Assembly (NCBI GenBank): GCA_038324115.1
Contig: JBBQHQ010000061.1
Coordinates: forward strand, 1 to 14,266
Reading direction: 5' to 3'
DNA: 14,266 nucleotides
Origin: Gaiellasilicea sp038324115
GTDB lineage: Bacteria > Actinomycetota > Thermoleophilia > Gaiellales > Gaiellaceae
The position numbers and the translations under genes are program-made. Under the pieces are notes generated by a model. It made no database searches and had not been told where the DNA came from. It saw only the letters and a program-made list of their open reading frames with translations. Positions 6,587 through 13,657 of the stretch are shown piece by piece. The number at the start of each line of letters is the position of its first letter. Positions within the stretch are counted from its first letter, which is position 1.

Positions 6587-7936
6587 GTGCTCGACCCCAA
6601 GGTATTCAAGGCGTACGACGTGCGCGGGCTGCACCCCTCCGAGCTCGACGAGGAGGGCGCCTACGCGATCGGCCGTGCCTACGTGGAGCAGTTCCGCCCC
6701 CGTTCGATTGCCGTCGGGCGCGACACGCGACTGTCCTCGCCGACGATGGCGAAGGCCCTGATCGAGGGGGCGGCCGACGCCGGCGCCGACGTGCTCGACC
6801 TCGGCCTCGTCGGCACCGAGATGGTCTATTACGCCGTCGGCGAGCTCGAGCTCGACGGCGGGGTCTGCGTCACCGCCTCGCACAACCCCAAGGAGTACAC
6901 CGGGATGAAGATCGTCCGGGCCGGCGCGCTGCCGGTCGGGGGCGAGTCGGGCCTCTTCGACGTCCGCGACCGCGCGCTCGAGCTCGTCGCCGGGAGCCGG
7001 GACAGCGCCTCCGCCCGCGGCTCCGTCGAGCAGAAGGACGTCACCGCAGGCTTCGTGGACAAGGTGCTCTCGTTCGTCGACGTGGCCGCGATGAAGCCGC
7101 TGCGCGTCGTGATCGACGCGGCGAACGGGATGGCCGGCGTGATGCTGCCGCCGGTGCTCGAGCGGCTGCCGATCGACGCCGTCACCTGCTACTTCGAGCC
7201 GGACGGGACCTTCCCGAACCACGAGCCGAACCCGCTTCTCCCCGAGAACCGCGAGTTCATCGTCGAGAAGACGCTCTCGGAGGGCGCCGACCTCGGGGTC
7301 GCGTATGACGGGGACGCCGACCGCTGCTTCTTCGTCGACGACACCGGCGAGTTCGTCCCCGGCGACTTCGTCACCGCGCTCCTCGCCGAGTCGGTGCTCG
7401 AGAAGGAGCCGGGCGGCCGCGTCATCTACGACGTTCGCGCCAGCTGGGCGGTCAAGCGGGCGATCGAGGCCGCCGGCGGCGAGGCGCTGATCAACCGCGT
7501 CGGCCACGCCTACATCAAGCACCGCATGCGCGAGGCGGACGCGCTCTTCGGCGGCGAGGTCTCGGCCCATTACTACTTCCGCGACTTCTCCCAGGCCGAC
7601 TCCGGGGTCGTCCCGTTCCTGCTGATGTTGGAGCTGATCTCGAAGCGGGGCCGGAAGCTCTCGGAGATCCTGCGCCCGTACCGCGAGCGCTACTTCATCA
7701 CCGGCGAGCTGAACACCCCGGTCGCCGACGTCGAGGGCAAGCTACGCGAGCTCGAGCAGCGCTATTCGGAGGGCGCGATCAGCCACCTGGACGGCCTGTC
7801 GGTGGAGTTCGACGACTGGCACTTCAACGTGCGTCCGTCCAATACCGAGCCGCTGCTCCGCCTCAACCTGGAGGCGCTCTCGGAGGCCGAGATGGAGGCC
7901 CGGCGCGACGAGGTGCTCGGCCTGATCCGGGCGTGA
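6587..7936 (+). CDS. Phosphomannomutase/phosphoglucomutase
   Basis: This enzyme moves the phosphate between C6 and C1 of mannose or glucose, supplying sugar-1-phosphates for nucleotide sugars, cell-wall glycans and glycogen. The protein has 449 residues, normal for bacterial alpha-D-phosphohexomutases. The four active-site loops are all present: the phosphoserine loop TASHNP (96-101, S98), the metal loop DGDADR (241-246), the sugar-specificity loop GEVSAH (323-328) and the phosphate-binding loop RPSNTEP (416-422). The GEVSAH form is typical of the dual-specificity PMM/PGM group. The start is GTG at 6587, 6 bases after a TAGCAT box. Its TGA stop overlaps the GTG start of the next gene in a GTGA sequence, so the two are probably cotranscribed and translationally coupled. 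Confidence 0.96.
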   Translation: MLDPKVFKAYDVRGLHPSELDEEGAYAIGRAYVEQFRPRSIAVGRDTRLSSPTMAKALIEGAADAGADVLDLGLVGTEMVYYAVGELELDGGVCVTASHNPKEYTGMKIVRAGALPVGGESGLFDVRDRALELVAGSRDSASARGSVEQKDVTAGFVDKVLSFVDVAAMKPLRVVIDAANGMAGVMLPPVLERLPIDAVTCYFEPDGTFPNHEPNPLLPENREFIVEKTLSEGADLGVAYDGDADRCFFVDDTGEFVPGDFVTALLAESVLEKEPGGRVIYDVRASWAVKRAIEAAGGEALINRVGHAYIKHRMREADALFGGEVSAHYYFRDFSQADSGVVPFLLMLELISKRGRKLSEILRPYRERYFITGELNTPVADVEGKLRELEQRYSEGAISHLDGLSVEFDDWHFNVRPSNTEPLLRLNLEALSEAEMEARRDEVLGLIRA

Positions 7937-8379
7937 ACGGCCCCACCGACCGGCGGCCGCCGTTCAAGTTCTCTGCGACGACACGGGTCTGGTTCTCGGA
8001 CACCGACGCGCAGGGCGTCGTCTACTACGGCCGCTACCTCCCCTACTTCGACCACGCCCGGACGGAGTACCACCGGCACCTCGGGTTCGAGAGCGCCTGG
8101 GTGGACGGGCGGGACTTCGTCATGCGCGCCTCCGCGGTCGAGTACCACGCCCCGGCGCGCTTCGACGACGAGCTCGAGATCTTCGTCCGGCCGGCCCGGG
8201 TCGGGCGGACGAGCCTCACGTACGAGTGCGCCGCCTGCCGCACCTCCGACGACCTGCTGATGGTGACGGCGACGCAGACGCTCGTCCTGATCGACCTCGA
8301 GGAGCGCAGGCCGGCCGAGATCCCCGGCTCGTTCCGCGACAGCCTGGCGGCCTTCGAGGGCGACGACCTCGAGCGCTGA
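7933..8379 (+). CDS. YbgC/4-hydroxybenzoyl-CoA thioesterase-like hot-dog protein
   Basis: A 148-residue single hot-dog domain protein likely to hydrolyse an acyl-CoA thioester in the cytoplasm. The family signature is at residues 23-38: DTDAQGVVYY followed by GRYLPYFD and an Arg in the helix (HARTEY). D25 matches the catalytic Asp of the YbgC/4HBT group. The length is usual for the family. In proteobacteria ybgC belongs to the tol-pal cluster, which is absent here, so the physiological substrate is not shown by context. The GTG start at 7933 overlaps the stop of the phosphohexomutase gene by 4 bases. The gene ends 9 bases before the stop codon of the convergent kinase gene. No intrinsic terminator with a T-run lies in that gap, only an 8-bp palindrome GCCTAGGC (8387-8394). 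Confidence 0.9.
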   Translation: MNGPTDRRPPFKFSATTRVWFSDTDAQGVVYYGRYLPYFDHARTEYHRHLGFESAWVDGRDFVMRASAVEYHAPARFDDELEIFVRPARVGRTSLTYECAACRTSDDLLMVTATQTLVLIDLEERRPAEIPGSFRDSLAAFEGDDLER

Positions 8380-8388
8380 GCCCAGTGC

Positions 8389-11223
8389 CTAGGCGCGCGC
8401 CGGCTGGCGGAGCGGCCGTACGCCCACGGGGCCGTCCAGCGCCTCGCGGACGCGCCGGGTCAGCTCGTCCCGCGAGAACGGCTTCTGGAGAAGCGCCATG
8501 TCCGGGTCGAGCGCGCCCTCCTCGATCATGGTGTCGCCGGAGTAGCCGGAGGTGAAGAGGACCCGGAACGGCGGACGGGTCTCGGCCAGGCGGAGCGCGA
8601 GCTGCGGGCCGTTCAGCGCCGGCATCACGACGTCCGTCAGGAGCAGGTCCCACTCCCCCTCGTACTCGAGCGCCTCGAGCGGCGTCTCGCAGACGGTCAC
8701 GGAATAGCCCTCGCGCTCGAGCATCTCGTGGGTCAACCGGCGGACGAGGTCGTCGTCCTCGACGAAGAGGATCCGTTCGCAGCCGCCGAGGCACGGCTCG
8801 AGCGCGGGGCCGGCGGCCTCCGCCCTGACCGCGTCGGTGACCGGCAGGACGACCGTGAAGACGCTGCCCTCGCCGAGGGAGCTCTCGACCGAGATCCGGC
8901 CGCCACAGTCCTCGACGATCCCGTACGCGGTGGCAAGGCCGAGCCCCGTGCCCTTGCCGACGTCCTTGGTCGTGAAGAACGGCTCGAAGAGCCGAGAGAG
9001 CACCTGGTCGGACATGCCGACGCCGGTGTCGGCGACCGCGAGCGCGACCTCCCCGGGCCCGAGCGCGCGGGTCGAGATCGTCAGCATGCCGCCGTCGGGC
9101 ATCGCGTCGCGCGCGTTGAGAACGAGGTTCATCAGCACCTGTTCGAGCTGCTGCGGGTCGGCCTTGACGCGCGGGAGCCGGGCGCCGAGCTCGGTGGTGA
9201 CGACGACGTCCTCGCGGATCGCGCCGCGCAGGAAGCCGTTGACCCCCTCGATCAAGTCGTTGAGGTCGACGATCGTCGGCTGGACGACCTGGCGGCGCGC
9301 GAAGGTGAGCAGCTGCCGGGTCAGCTCGCTGGCCCGGCGGGCGCCGCCGAGAATCTCCTCGAGGTCGTTCCTGAGCCCGCCCCGGACGTCACCACGACCG
9401 AGCGCGAGCTCGGCGTAGCCGGCGACGCCGGTGAGGATGTTGTTGAAGTCGTGGGCGACCCCGCCGGCGAGCCGGCCGATCGCGTCGAGGCGGCGGGAGT
9501 GCTGGAGCTCCTGCTCCAGCTCGCGCTGCTCGGTGATGTCGGAGCCGAAGCCGACATGCCGGATTGGGACACCGTCCTCGTTACGGATCAGCGTCACGAC
9601 CTCCTTGACCAGGCGCACCTCGCCGTCCGGCCGGACGACGCGGAACTCGTGCTCGACGCGGCCGTCCTCGTTGACGCGCTCGAGCCCGGCGAGAACGCGC
9701 GCGCGGTCGTCCTCGTGCACAGCCTCGAGCCAGGAGAGCGGATCGTCCCGCAGGCTCTCGACGGTGTGCCCCCAGATCGTCTCGTAGGCAGGGCTGACGT
9801 AAAGCGTCCCGCCCAGGTGCGCGTCGGCGATGAAGAAGACCTCCGGAATGGTCGTGACGAGCTCGGTGAACCGCTCCTCGCTCTCACGCAGAGCCGCTTC
9901 GGCCTGTTTCCGCGCGGTGATGTCCTGCGCGGCCGCATAGACGAGCCCGCTGACCGGGTCGGGGCGGGCGTTCCAGAGCAACCACGCGTAGGCGCCGTCC
10001 TTGCGGCGGTGGCGGCTCTCGAAGGCGAGCGTGACCATGCCCCGCTCCAGCCTCGCAAGCTCGGCTCGCGTCGCCTCGACGTCGTCGGGGTGGACGATGT
10101 CGAGGAACGACCCGGCGAGCAGCTCCTCCTCGCCGTATCCCAGCACCTCGCTGAACCGGTGGTTGACCCGGACGAAGCGGTCGCCTTGGGAGATCGCGAA
10201 CATCTCGGGAGCGAGAGTGAAGAAGCGGTTGCCTCGGTCGGTTGCCAGGCGCTCCCGTTCGATCAGTCGCGCGTATTCGGCAGAGGCGAGCCAGGAGCGG
10301 GCGACGAAGAACACGAGCGTGATCACGAGGGCGCCGAAGAGGAGGTAGCGCTCGCGGTACGGCTGCTCGGTGCGGACGGCGACCACGACCAGGACGACGA
10401 GCACGAGCGAGGCGAGGCTCGGGAGTGCGTTGCGGATCCGGATGTCCCGCTCCGTCGCGGCGGGGATCGGGGCGCCGTCGACTGCAAGGAGCCCGCCGGC
10501 GCCGATCGCGACGAGGCCGACCGTCCAGAGAAGGTCCACGAAGGTCCCCGCGACGTAGGTGCCGGTCAGGAGCTGCCCGGCCCACACGCTGAAGGCGACC
10601 CCCTCGATCAGCAGGCCGACGCTGAGGACGAGGAGCTCCGGTCGGCCGAGGAGGGCCCGCCGCGTCACGATCGCCTGGACGATCGTTGCCGCCATCGCGG
10701 AATGCAGAACTCCGTAGGAGAGGGCGACGCCGATCGCGAGTCCGGAGAGCGTGGAGACGGAGGCCTCGTCGAAGTAGAAGGCGGTGACGACGGCTCCGAC
10801 GGCGACGGCGACCGCGAGCGCGTCGAAGAGGGCGATTAGCTTCTCCCCGCTCGAGGCCGGCGCGAGCCGGTAGACACCGGCGAGCGCGATCGGAGCGAAG
10901 AGGAGCCAGGCCACGTCCGAGACCCAGGGAAACGGGACGACCACCCCGGCGGCGTTCGCGGCGTCCCAGGAGATCTGGCCGGCGAGCCAGAACGCGCAGG
11001 CTGCCCGAAGGTAGAGCCACGGCCGCCGCTGTTCGGGGTTCGCGATCCGCCGCGCGGCGGAATGGAGCGCGACGACGGCGAAGAGCGAGGCGAGCGTGAA
11101 GGATAGGTTGAGCGTCCAGAGCAGGAGCGTCCCCGCGGGCAACGCCATCCCGGCGATCGCGAGACCGACCGCTGTGGCGCCCAGGGCGGTGAGACCGCGC
11201 CCGGACAGAGAAACCCCGCCCAT
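8389..11223 (-). CDS. Membrane-bound hybrid histidine kinase with two PAS domains and a C-terminal receiver
   Basis: A 944-residue sensor kinase. The N-terminal 310 residues contain about ten hydrophobic segments and no sizeable outer domain, suggesting that the membrane part itself is the sensor. Then come two PAS domains (about 330-441 and 446-568), HisKA with the phospho-accepting H591 in GGVAHDFNN, and HATPase with N699/N703 (MNLVLNARDAM), DTGVGM (732-737) and GTGLGLA (758-764). The receiver follows (about 816-926), with acidic residues D823-D825, phospho-acceptor D864 (LLTDVVMP), T891 and K914. There is no output domain, so phosphate must pass to a separate partner or the receiver tunes the kinase. 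I chose ATG at 11223, where the membrane region begins. The frame stays open to an ATG at 11415, but those extra 64 residues look like non-coding sequence. The gene is divergent from the response regulator gene at 11527. Confidence 0.92.
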   Translation of the reverse strand: MGGVSLSGRGLTALGATAVGLAIAGMALPAGTLLLWTLNLSFTLASLFAVVALHSAARRIANPEQRRPWLYLRAACAFWLAGQISWDAANAAGVVVPFPWVSDVAWLLFAPIALAGVYRLAPASSGEKLIALFDALAVAVAVGAVVTAFYFDEASVSTLSGLAIGVALSYGVLHSAMAATIVQAIVTRRALLGRPELLVLSVGLLIEGVAFSVWAGQLLTGTYVAGTFVDLLWTVGLVAIGAGGLLAVDGAPIPAATERDIRIRNALPSLASLVLVVLVVVAVRTEQPYRERYLLFGALVITLVFFVARSWLASAEYARLIERERLATDRGNRFFTLAPEMFAISQGDRFVRVNHRFSEVLGYGEEELLAGSFLDIVHPDDVEATRAELARLERGMVTLAFESRHRRKDGAYAWLLWNARPDPVSGLVYAAAQDITARKQAEAALRESEERFTELVTTIPEVFFIADAHLGGTLYVSPAYETIWGHTVESLRDDPLSWLEAVHEDDRARVLAGLERVNEDGRVEHEFRVVRPDGEVRLVKEVVTLIRNEDGVPIRHVGFGSDITEQRELEQELQHSRRLDAIGRLAGGVAHDFNNILTGVAGYAELALGRGDVRGGLRNDLEEILGGARRASELTRQLLTFARRQVVQPTIVDLNDLIEGVNGFLRGAIREDVVVTTELGARLPRVKADPQQLEQVLMNLVLNARDAMPDGGMLTISTRALGPGEVALAVADTGVGMSDQVLSRLFEPFFTTKDVGKGTGLGLATAYGIVEDCGGRISVESSLGEGSVFTVVLPVTDAVRAEAAGPALEPCLGGCERILFVEDDDLVRRLTHEMLEREGYSVTVCETPLEALEYEGEWDLLLTDVVMPALNGPQLALRLAETRPPFRVLFTSGYSGDTMIEEGALDPDMALLQKPFSRDELTRRVREALDGPVGVRPLRQPARA

Positions 11224-11254
11224 AGGCAAGCATTCGGCCCCGGGGGGGTGTCCT

Positions 11255-11279
11255 CCCATCCCCGTTTGGGCGCGATGGG
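11255..11279 (-). other. Hairpin in the probable leader RNA of the hybrid kinase
   Basis: Read on the minus strand: CCCATC, bulge GCG, CCC, loop AAAC, GGG, GATGGG. This gives a 9-bp stem with one 3-base bulge and a 4-base loop, ending 31 bases before the kinase ATG. There is no T-run, so it is not a typical terminator. I do not recognise it as a known riboswitch class. Confidence 0.55.
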
Positions 11280-11318
11280 CCTCCCCCATTCGGGTGAGCC
11301 CCCTCCGCGGGAGCGCGC

Positions 11319-11348
11319 GCCCGTCCGAGTCCGCCGATTCGGACGGGC
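11319..11348 (-). other. Perfect 10-bp inverted repeat in the kinase leader
   Basis: GCCCGTCCGA (11319-11328) and TCGGACGGGC (11339-11348) are perfectly complementary across a 10-base loop. An alternative shorter pairing, GTCCG (11329-11333) with CGGAC (11340-11344), would compete with it. It is followed by a small palindrome, CTGCGCAG (11348-11355). It could be an RNA hairpin in the kinase leader or a protein-binding site. Confidence 0.55.
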
Positions 11349-11414
11349 TGCGCAGCGACCCGCAGCCCCTCTCCCCTTCCTCTCTCGTTGTAGTGAGATC
11401 CGGGAGCGCGTCCA

Positions 11415-11467
11415 TCCCTGAATCGAGGGACGTCCCTCGATCGAGGGACGATCCCTCGATCGAGGGA
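11415..11467. repeat. Three tandem 16-bp palindromes, probable multi-site operator
   Basis: The unit TCCCTCGATCGAGGGA is a perfect palindrome. Two exact copies lie at 11433-11448 and 11452-11467, and a 14/16 copy (TCCCTGAATCGAGGGA) at 11415-11430. The gaps are CG and CGA, giving 18- and 19-bp spacing. Joined half-sites also make an 18-bp perfect palindrome at 11423-11440. It lies between two divergent regulatory genes, 17 bases before the response-regulator boxes, so an operator for a dimeric repressor or activator is the likeliest reading. The protein that binds it is unknown. Confidence 0.8.
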
Positions 11468-11483
11468 ATCAGGCCGGCGGCAA

Positions 11484-11502
11484 CTCTTAGCCCGCTCTTA
11501 GC
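11484..11502 (+). promoter_or_regulatory. Candidate MprA-like response regulator binding site (two boxes, 11-bp pitch)
   Basis: CTCTTAGC at 11484-11491 is repeated exactly at 11495-11502, an 11-bp offset, about one helical turn. A weak third match, TTCTCCGC (5/8), continues at 11506-11513. OmpR/PhoB-family regulators bind such head-to-tail repeats as dimers. The same box occurs four times before the protease gene. It lies 24 bases before the regulator start, so autoregulation is likely. Confidence 0.65.
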
Positions 11503-11526
11503 CGGTTCTCCGCTGCCTGCGCGACA

Positions 11527-12210
11527 ATGGCCCCGATGAGGATCCTGGTCGTAGACGACGACACCGCCGTGCGCGAGTCCCTTCGCCGTGCCCTCCAGCT
11601 CGAGAAATACGAGGTGGAGCAGGCTGGGGACGGCCTCGCCGCGCTCGAGCGGCTCGCCGGGGCGGACGACATCGACGCCGTCCTGCTCGACGTCTCGATG
11701 CCCGAACTGGACGGCCTGGAGACGGCCCGCCGGCTCCGGCGCACCGGCAGCAAGGTGCCGATTCTGATGCTGACCGCCCGGGACGAGGTCTCCGACCGGG
11801 TCGCAGGCCTCGACGCCGGCGCTGACGACTACGTGGTCAAGCCGTTCGCGCTCGCGGAGCTGCTCGCCCGCCTACGCGCCCTGCTCCGGCGAACGACGCC
11901 CGCGGAGGGCGAGACCCTCCGGTTCGCCGACCTCGAACTCGACCCCGCCACCCGGCTCGTGCACCGCGGGGACGACCAGATCGAGCTGACCCGAACCGAG
12001 TTCTCGCTGCTCGAGCTCTTCCTGCTCAACCCCCGCCAGGTGTTGACCCGCTCGGTCATCTTCGAGCGCGTCTGGGGCTACGACTTCGGCTTCGGCTCCA
12101 ACTCGCTCGACGTCTACATCGGCTACCTCCGCCGCAAGACGGAGCAGGGCGGGCGGCCGCGCCTGATCCAGACGATCCGCGGCGTCGGCTACGCCCTCCG
12201 GGACGCATGA
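11527..12210 (+). CDS. mprA: OmpR-family response regulator, MprA-like
   Basis: A 227-residue DNA-binding response regulator. The receiver domain (about 1-120) has acidic residues D10-D12, phospho-acceptor D55 (VLLDVSMP), T83 (MLTAR) and K105 (VVKPFAL). The winged-helix domain (about 132-227) has LTRTEFSLLELFL, a recognition region around LTRSVIFERVWGYDF and the closing IQTIRGVGYALRD. From memory the sequence is very close to mycobacterial MprA in both domains (VVDDDTAVRESLRRAL, RVAGLDAGADDY, NSLDVYIGYLRRKTE). Two starts are possible: ATG at 11527, or ATG at 11536 giving MRILVVDDD; neither has a clear Shine-Dalgarno. Its stop overlaps the kinase start by 4 bases (ATGA), so the pair is coupled. 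Candidate binding boxes just upstream suggest it controls itself and, through the array at 13559, the protease. Confidence 0.95.
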   Translation: MAPMRILVVDDDTAVRESLRRALQLEKYEVEQAGDGLAALERLAGADDIDAVLLDVSMPELDGLETARRLRRTGSKVPILMLTARDEVSDRVAGLDAGADDYVVKPFALAELLARLRALLRRTTPAEGETLRFADLELDPATRLVHRGDDQIELTRTEFSLLELFLLNPRQVLTRSVIFERVWGYDFGFGSNSLDVYIGYLRRKTEQGGRPRLIQTIRGVGYALRDA

Positions 12211-13565
12211 CCTTCCGCACCCGCCTGACGCTGCTCGTCGCGGTCGCGGTCGCGGTCTCGATCGCCGGCGCCTCCGCGCTCACCTACCTGCTCGTGCGGA
12301 ACGAGCTGCGCGGTCAGGTCGACGCCGCCCTCCGGGACCGAGCCGCCACGCTCGAGGTCGGCGTCGCCCGCGATCCCCGCACCGGCCGTCCTACCCTGGT
12401 GATCCCGCGTGACCGCTTCGGCGGCGCCGAGGGCACGACCCAGCTGATCAAGCCGACGGGAAAGCCGATCCTTCCGGCCGACTCGTACGTGACGCTCCCT
12501 GTCTCCGACGCTGCGCGGAAGGTGGCTGCGGGGCGCGCCGGCGTCCTGTTCGAGGACGCGCATGTCTCGGGGCAGCATCTCCGCCTCGTCACCGTCCCCC
12601 TCAGCGAGCCGGGCTACGCGCTCCAGATCGCCCGGCCTCTGAACGAGGTGGACGGGCCGCTCCGGCGAATCAGCCGCTGGCTGCTCGCGATCACGTTGGC
12701 CGGGATCGGGCTCGCGGCGGGATTGGGACTCCTCGTGGCGCGGGGCGTGCTCGCACCCGTGCGGCGTCTGACAGCGACGGCGGAGGAGGTCTCGGAGACG
12801 CGCGACCTCTCGCGCCGGATCGAGGCCGGGGGCAGCGACGAGCTTGCGCGCCTCGCGACCACCTTCAACACGATGCTCGCCGCGCTCGAGGACTCGGCCG
12901 CCCGCCAGCGGCAGCTCGTCGCCGACGCCTCGCACGAGCTGCGGACGCCGCTGACGAGCCTGCGGACGAACATCGAGGTGCTCGCGGGCGGCGGCGAGCT
13001 CCCCCCGGGCGAGCGCGGCAAGCTCCTCCACGACGTCACCGAGCAGCTGACCGAGATGACGATGCTCGTCGCCGAGCTCGTCGAGCTCGCCCGCGGAGAC
13101 AGCGCGCCCGTGGAGCCCGAGGACGTCCGGCTCGACCTCGCCACCGCCGAGGCGATCGAGCGAACCCGCCGGAACCGGCCTGGAATCGCGTTCACGCCGC
13201 ACCTCGAGGAATCGGTGATCCACGGCGTCCCCTCGACGATCGAGCGGGCGATCTCGAATCTGCTCGACAACGCCGCGAAGTGGAGCCCGCCGGGAGGCGA
13301 GGTCGAGGTCTCCGTGTCCGGCGGCGAGGTCGTCGTGCGCGACCATGGGCCTGGGATCGGCGCCGAGGACCTCCCGTACGTCTTCGATCGTTTCTACCGC
13401 GCCCGCTCGGCACGGGACCTGCCAGGGTCGGGGCTCGGGCTCGCGATCGTCCGCCAAGTGGCCGAGGCGCACGGTGGCTCCGTCACGGCGGAGCATGCGG
13501 ACGGCGGCGGCACCCGGATGCGGCTGACGCTGAACGGGGCCCGCAACGCCCCGAGCGACTCTTAG
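12207..13565 (+). CDS. mprB: Sensor histidine kinase, MprB-like partner of the response regulator
   Basis: A 452-residue membrane kinase of normal size. It has TM1 (about 6-31), an extracytoplasmic sensor region (about 32-156), TM2 (about 157-179) and a HAMP linker (about 180-232). HisKA follows with H243 in DASHELRTPLTSL, then HATPase with the N box NLLDNAAKWS (351-360), DHGPGI (379-384), the F box YVFDRFYRA and GSGLGLAI (407-414). It should phosphorylate D55 of the regulator encoded just upstream, with which it overlaps by 4 bases. The order regulator, kinase, HtrA-type protease copies mprA-mprB-pepD of mycobacteria, where the system responds to cell-envelope stress; the same stimulus here is inference. 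The TAG stop lies inside the first box of the regulator-binding array that precedes the protease gene. Confidence 0.94.
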   Translation: MTFRTRLTLLVAVAVAVSIAGASALTYLLVRNELRGQVDAALRDRAATLEVGVARDPRTGRPTLVIPRDRFGGAEGTTQLIKPTGKPILPADSYVTLPVSDAARKVAAGRAGVLFEDAHVSGQHLRLVTVPLSEPGYALQIARPLNEVDGPLRRISRWLLAITLAGIGLAAGLGLLVARGVLAPVRRLTATAEEVSETRDLSRRIEAGGSDELARLATTFNTMLAALEDSAARQRQLVADASHELRTPLTSLRTNIEVLAGGGELPPGERGKLLHDVTEQLTEMTMLVAELVELARGDSAPVEPEDVRLDLATAEAIERTRRNRPGIAFTPHLEESVIHGVPSTIERAISNLLDNAAKWSPPGGEVEVSVSGGEVVVRDHGPGIGAEDLPYVFDRFYRARSARDLPGSGLGLAIVRQVAEAHGGSVTAEHADGGGTRMRLTLNGARNAPSDS

Positions 13566-13599
13566 GAGATCCTTAGCCTCATCTCAGGGTCGCCTTAGA
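13559..13599 (+). promoter_or_regulatory. Four-copy response regulator box array before the HtrA gene
   Basis: Four 8-bp units lie at exact 11-bp pitch: CTCTTAGG (13559), TCCTTAGC (13570), ATCTCAGG (13581) and GCCTTAGA (13592). The shared form is NYCTTAGS, the same box found twice before the regulator gene. The first unit covers the stop codon of the kinase gene. The array ends 58 bases before the protease ATG, a fitting place for an activator at that promoter. I see no clear -10 box downstream. Confidence 0.7.
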
Positions 13600-13603
13600 C
13601 GGC

Positions 13604-13628
13604 GGTGGTCTTCTGTGGAACGACCACC
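13604..13628 (+). other. Inverted repeat in the protease promoter or leader
   Basis: GGTGGTC (13604-13610) pairs with GACCACC (13622-13628) across 11 bases. It lies directly after the regulator array and 29 bases before the protease start. It may be a leader hairpin or part of the promoter; no T-run follows. Confidence 0.4.
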
Positions 13629-13657
13629 ACGACCGCCACAGAAAGGCACGCCCAGAG

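Larger units (their letters stand above)
11224..11526. promoter_or_regulatory. Divergent intergenic region between hybrid kinase and MprA-like regulator
   Basis: 303 bases without a convincing gene. From left to right it holds a strong hairpin (11255-11279), a second strong hairpin (11319-11348), a pyrimidine-rich stretch (about 11366-11392), three tandem 16-bp palindromes (11415-11467) and two 8-bp direct repeats at 11-bp pitch (11484-11502). No TANNNT box sits close before either start codon. The kinase and regulator transcripts therefore probably have longer leaders, unlike the leaderless-looking genes at 1988-7936. Confidence 0.7.

Noticed and set aside
8387..8394. GCCTAGGC palindrome between convergent genes as a bidirectional terminator
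   Set aside because: Only 8 bp, no loop and no T-runs; probably chance at the stop codon.
8728..10839. A 703-codon open frame on the plus strand
   Set aside because: It is antisense to the hybrid kinase; composition is Asp/Glu/Arg-rich with no domain signature.
11224..11415. 64-codon N-terminal extension of the hybrid kinase to ATG 11415
   Set aside because: The translated extension has no hydrophobic or domain character and its bases form strong hairpins, so it reads better as leader.
11415..11467. CRISPR-like repeat
   Set aside because: The units are 16-bp palindromes with 2-3 base gaps, far too short for repeat-spacer architecture, and no cas gene is near.
12189..13496. A 435-codon open frame on the minus strand
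   Set aside because: It is the mirror frame of the MprB-like kinase gene and shows no recognisable motif.
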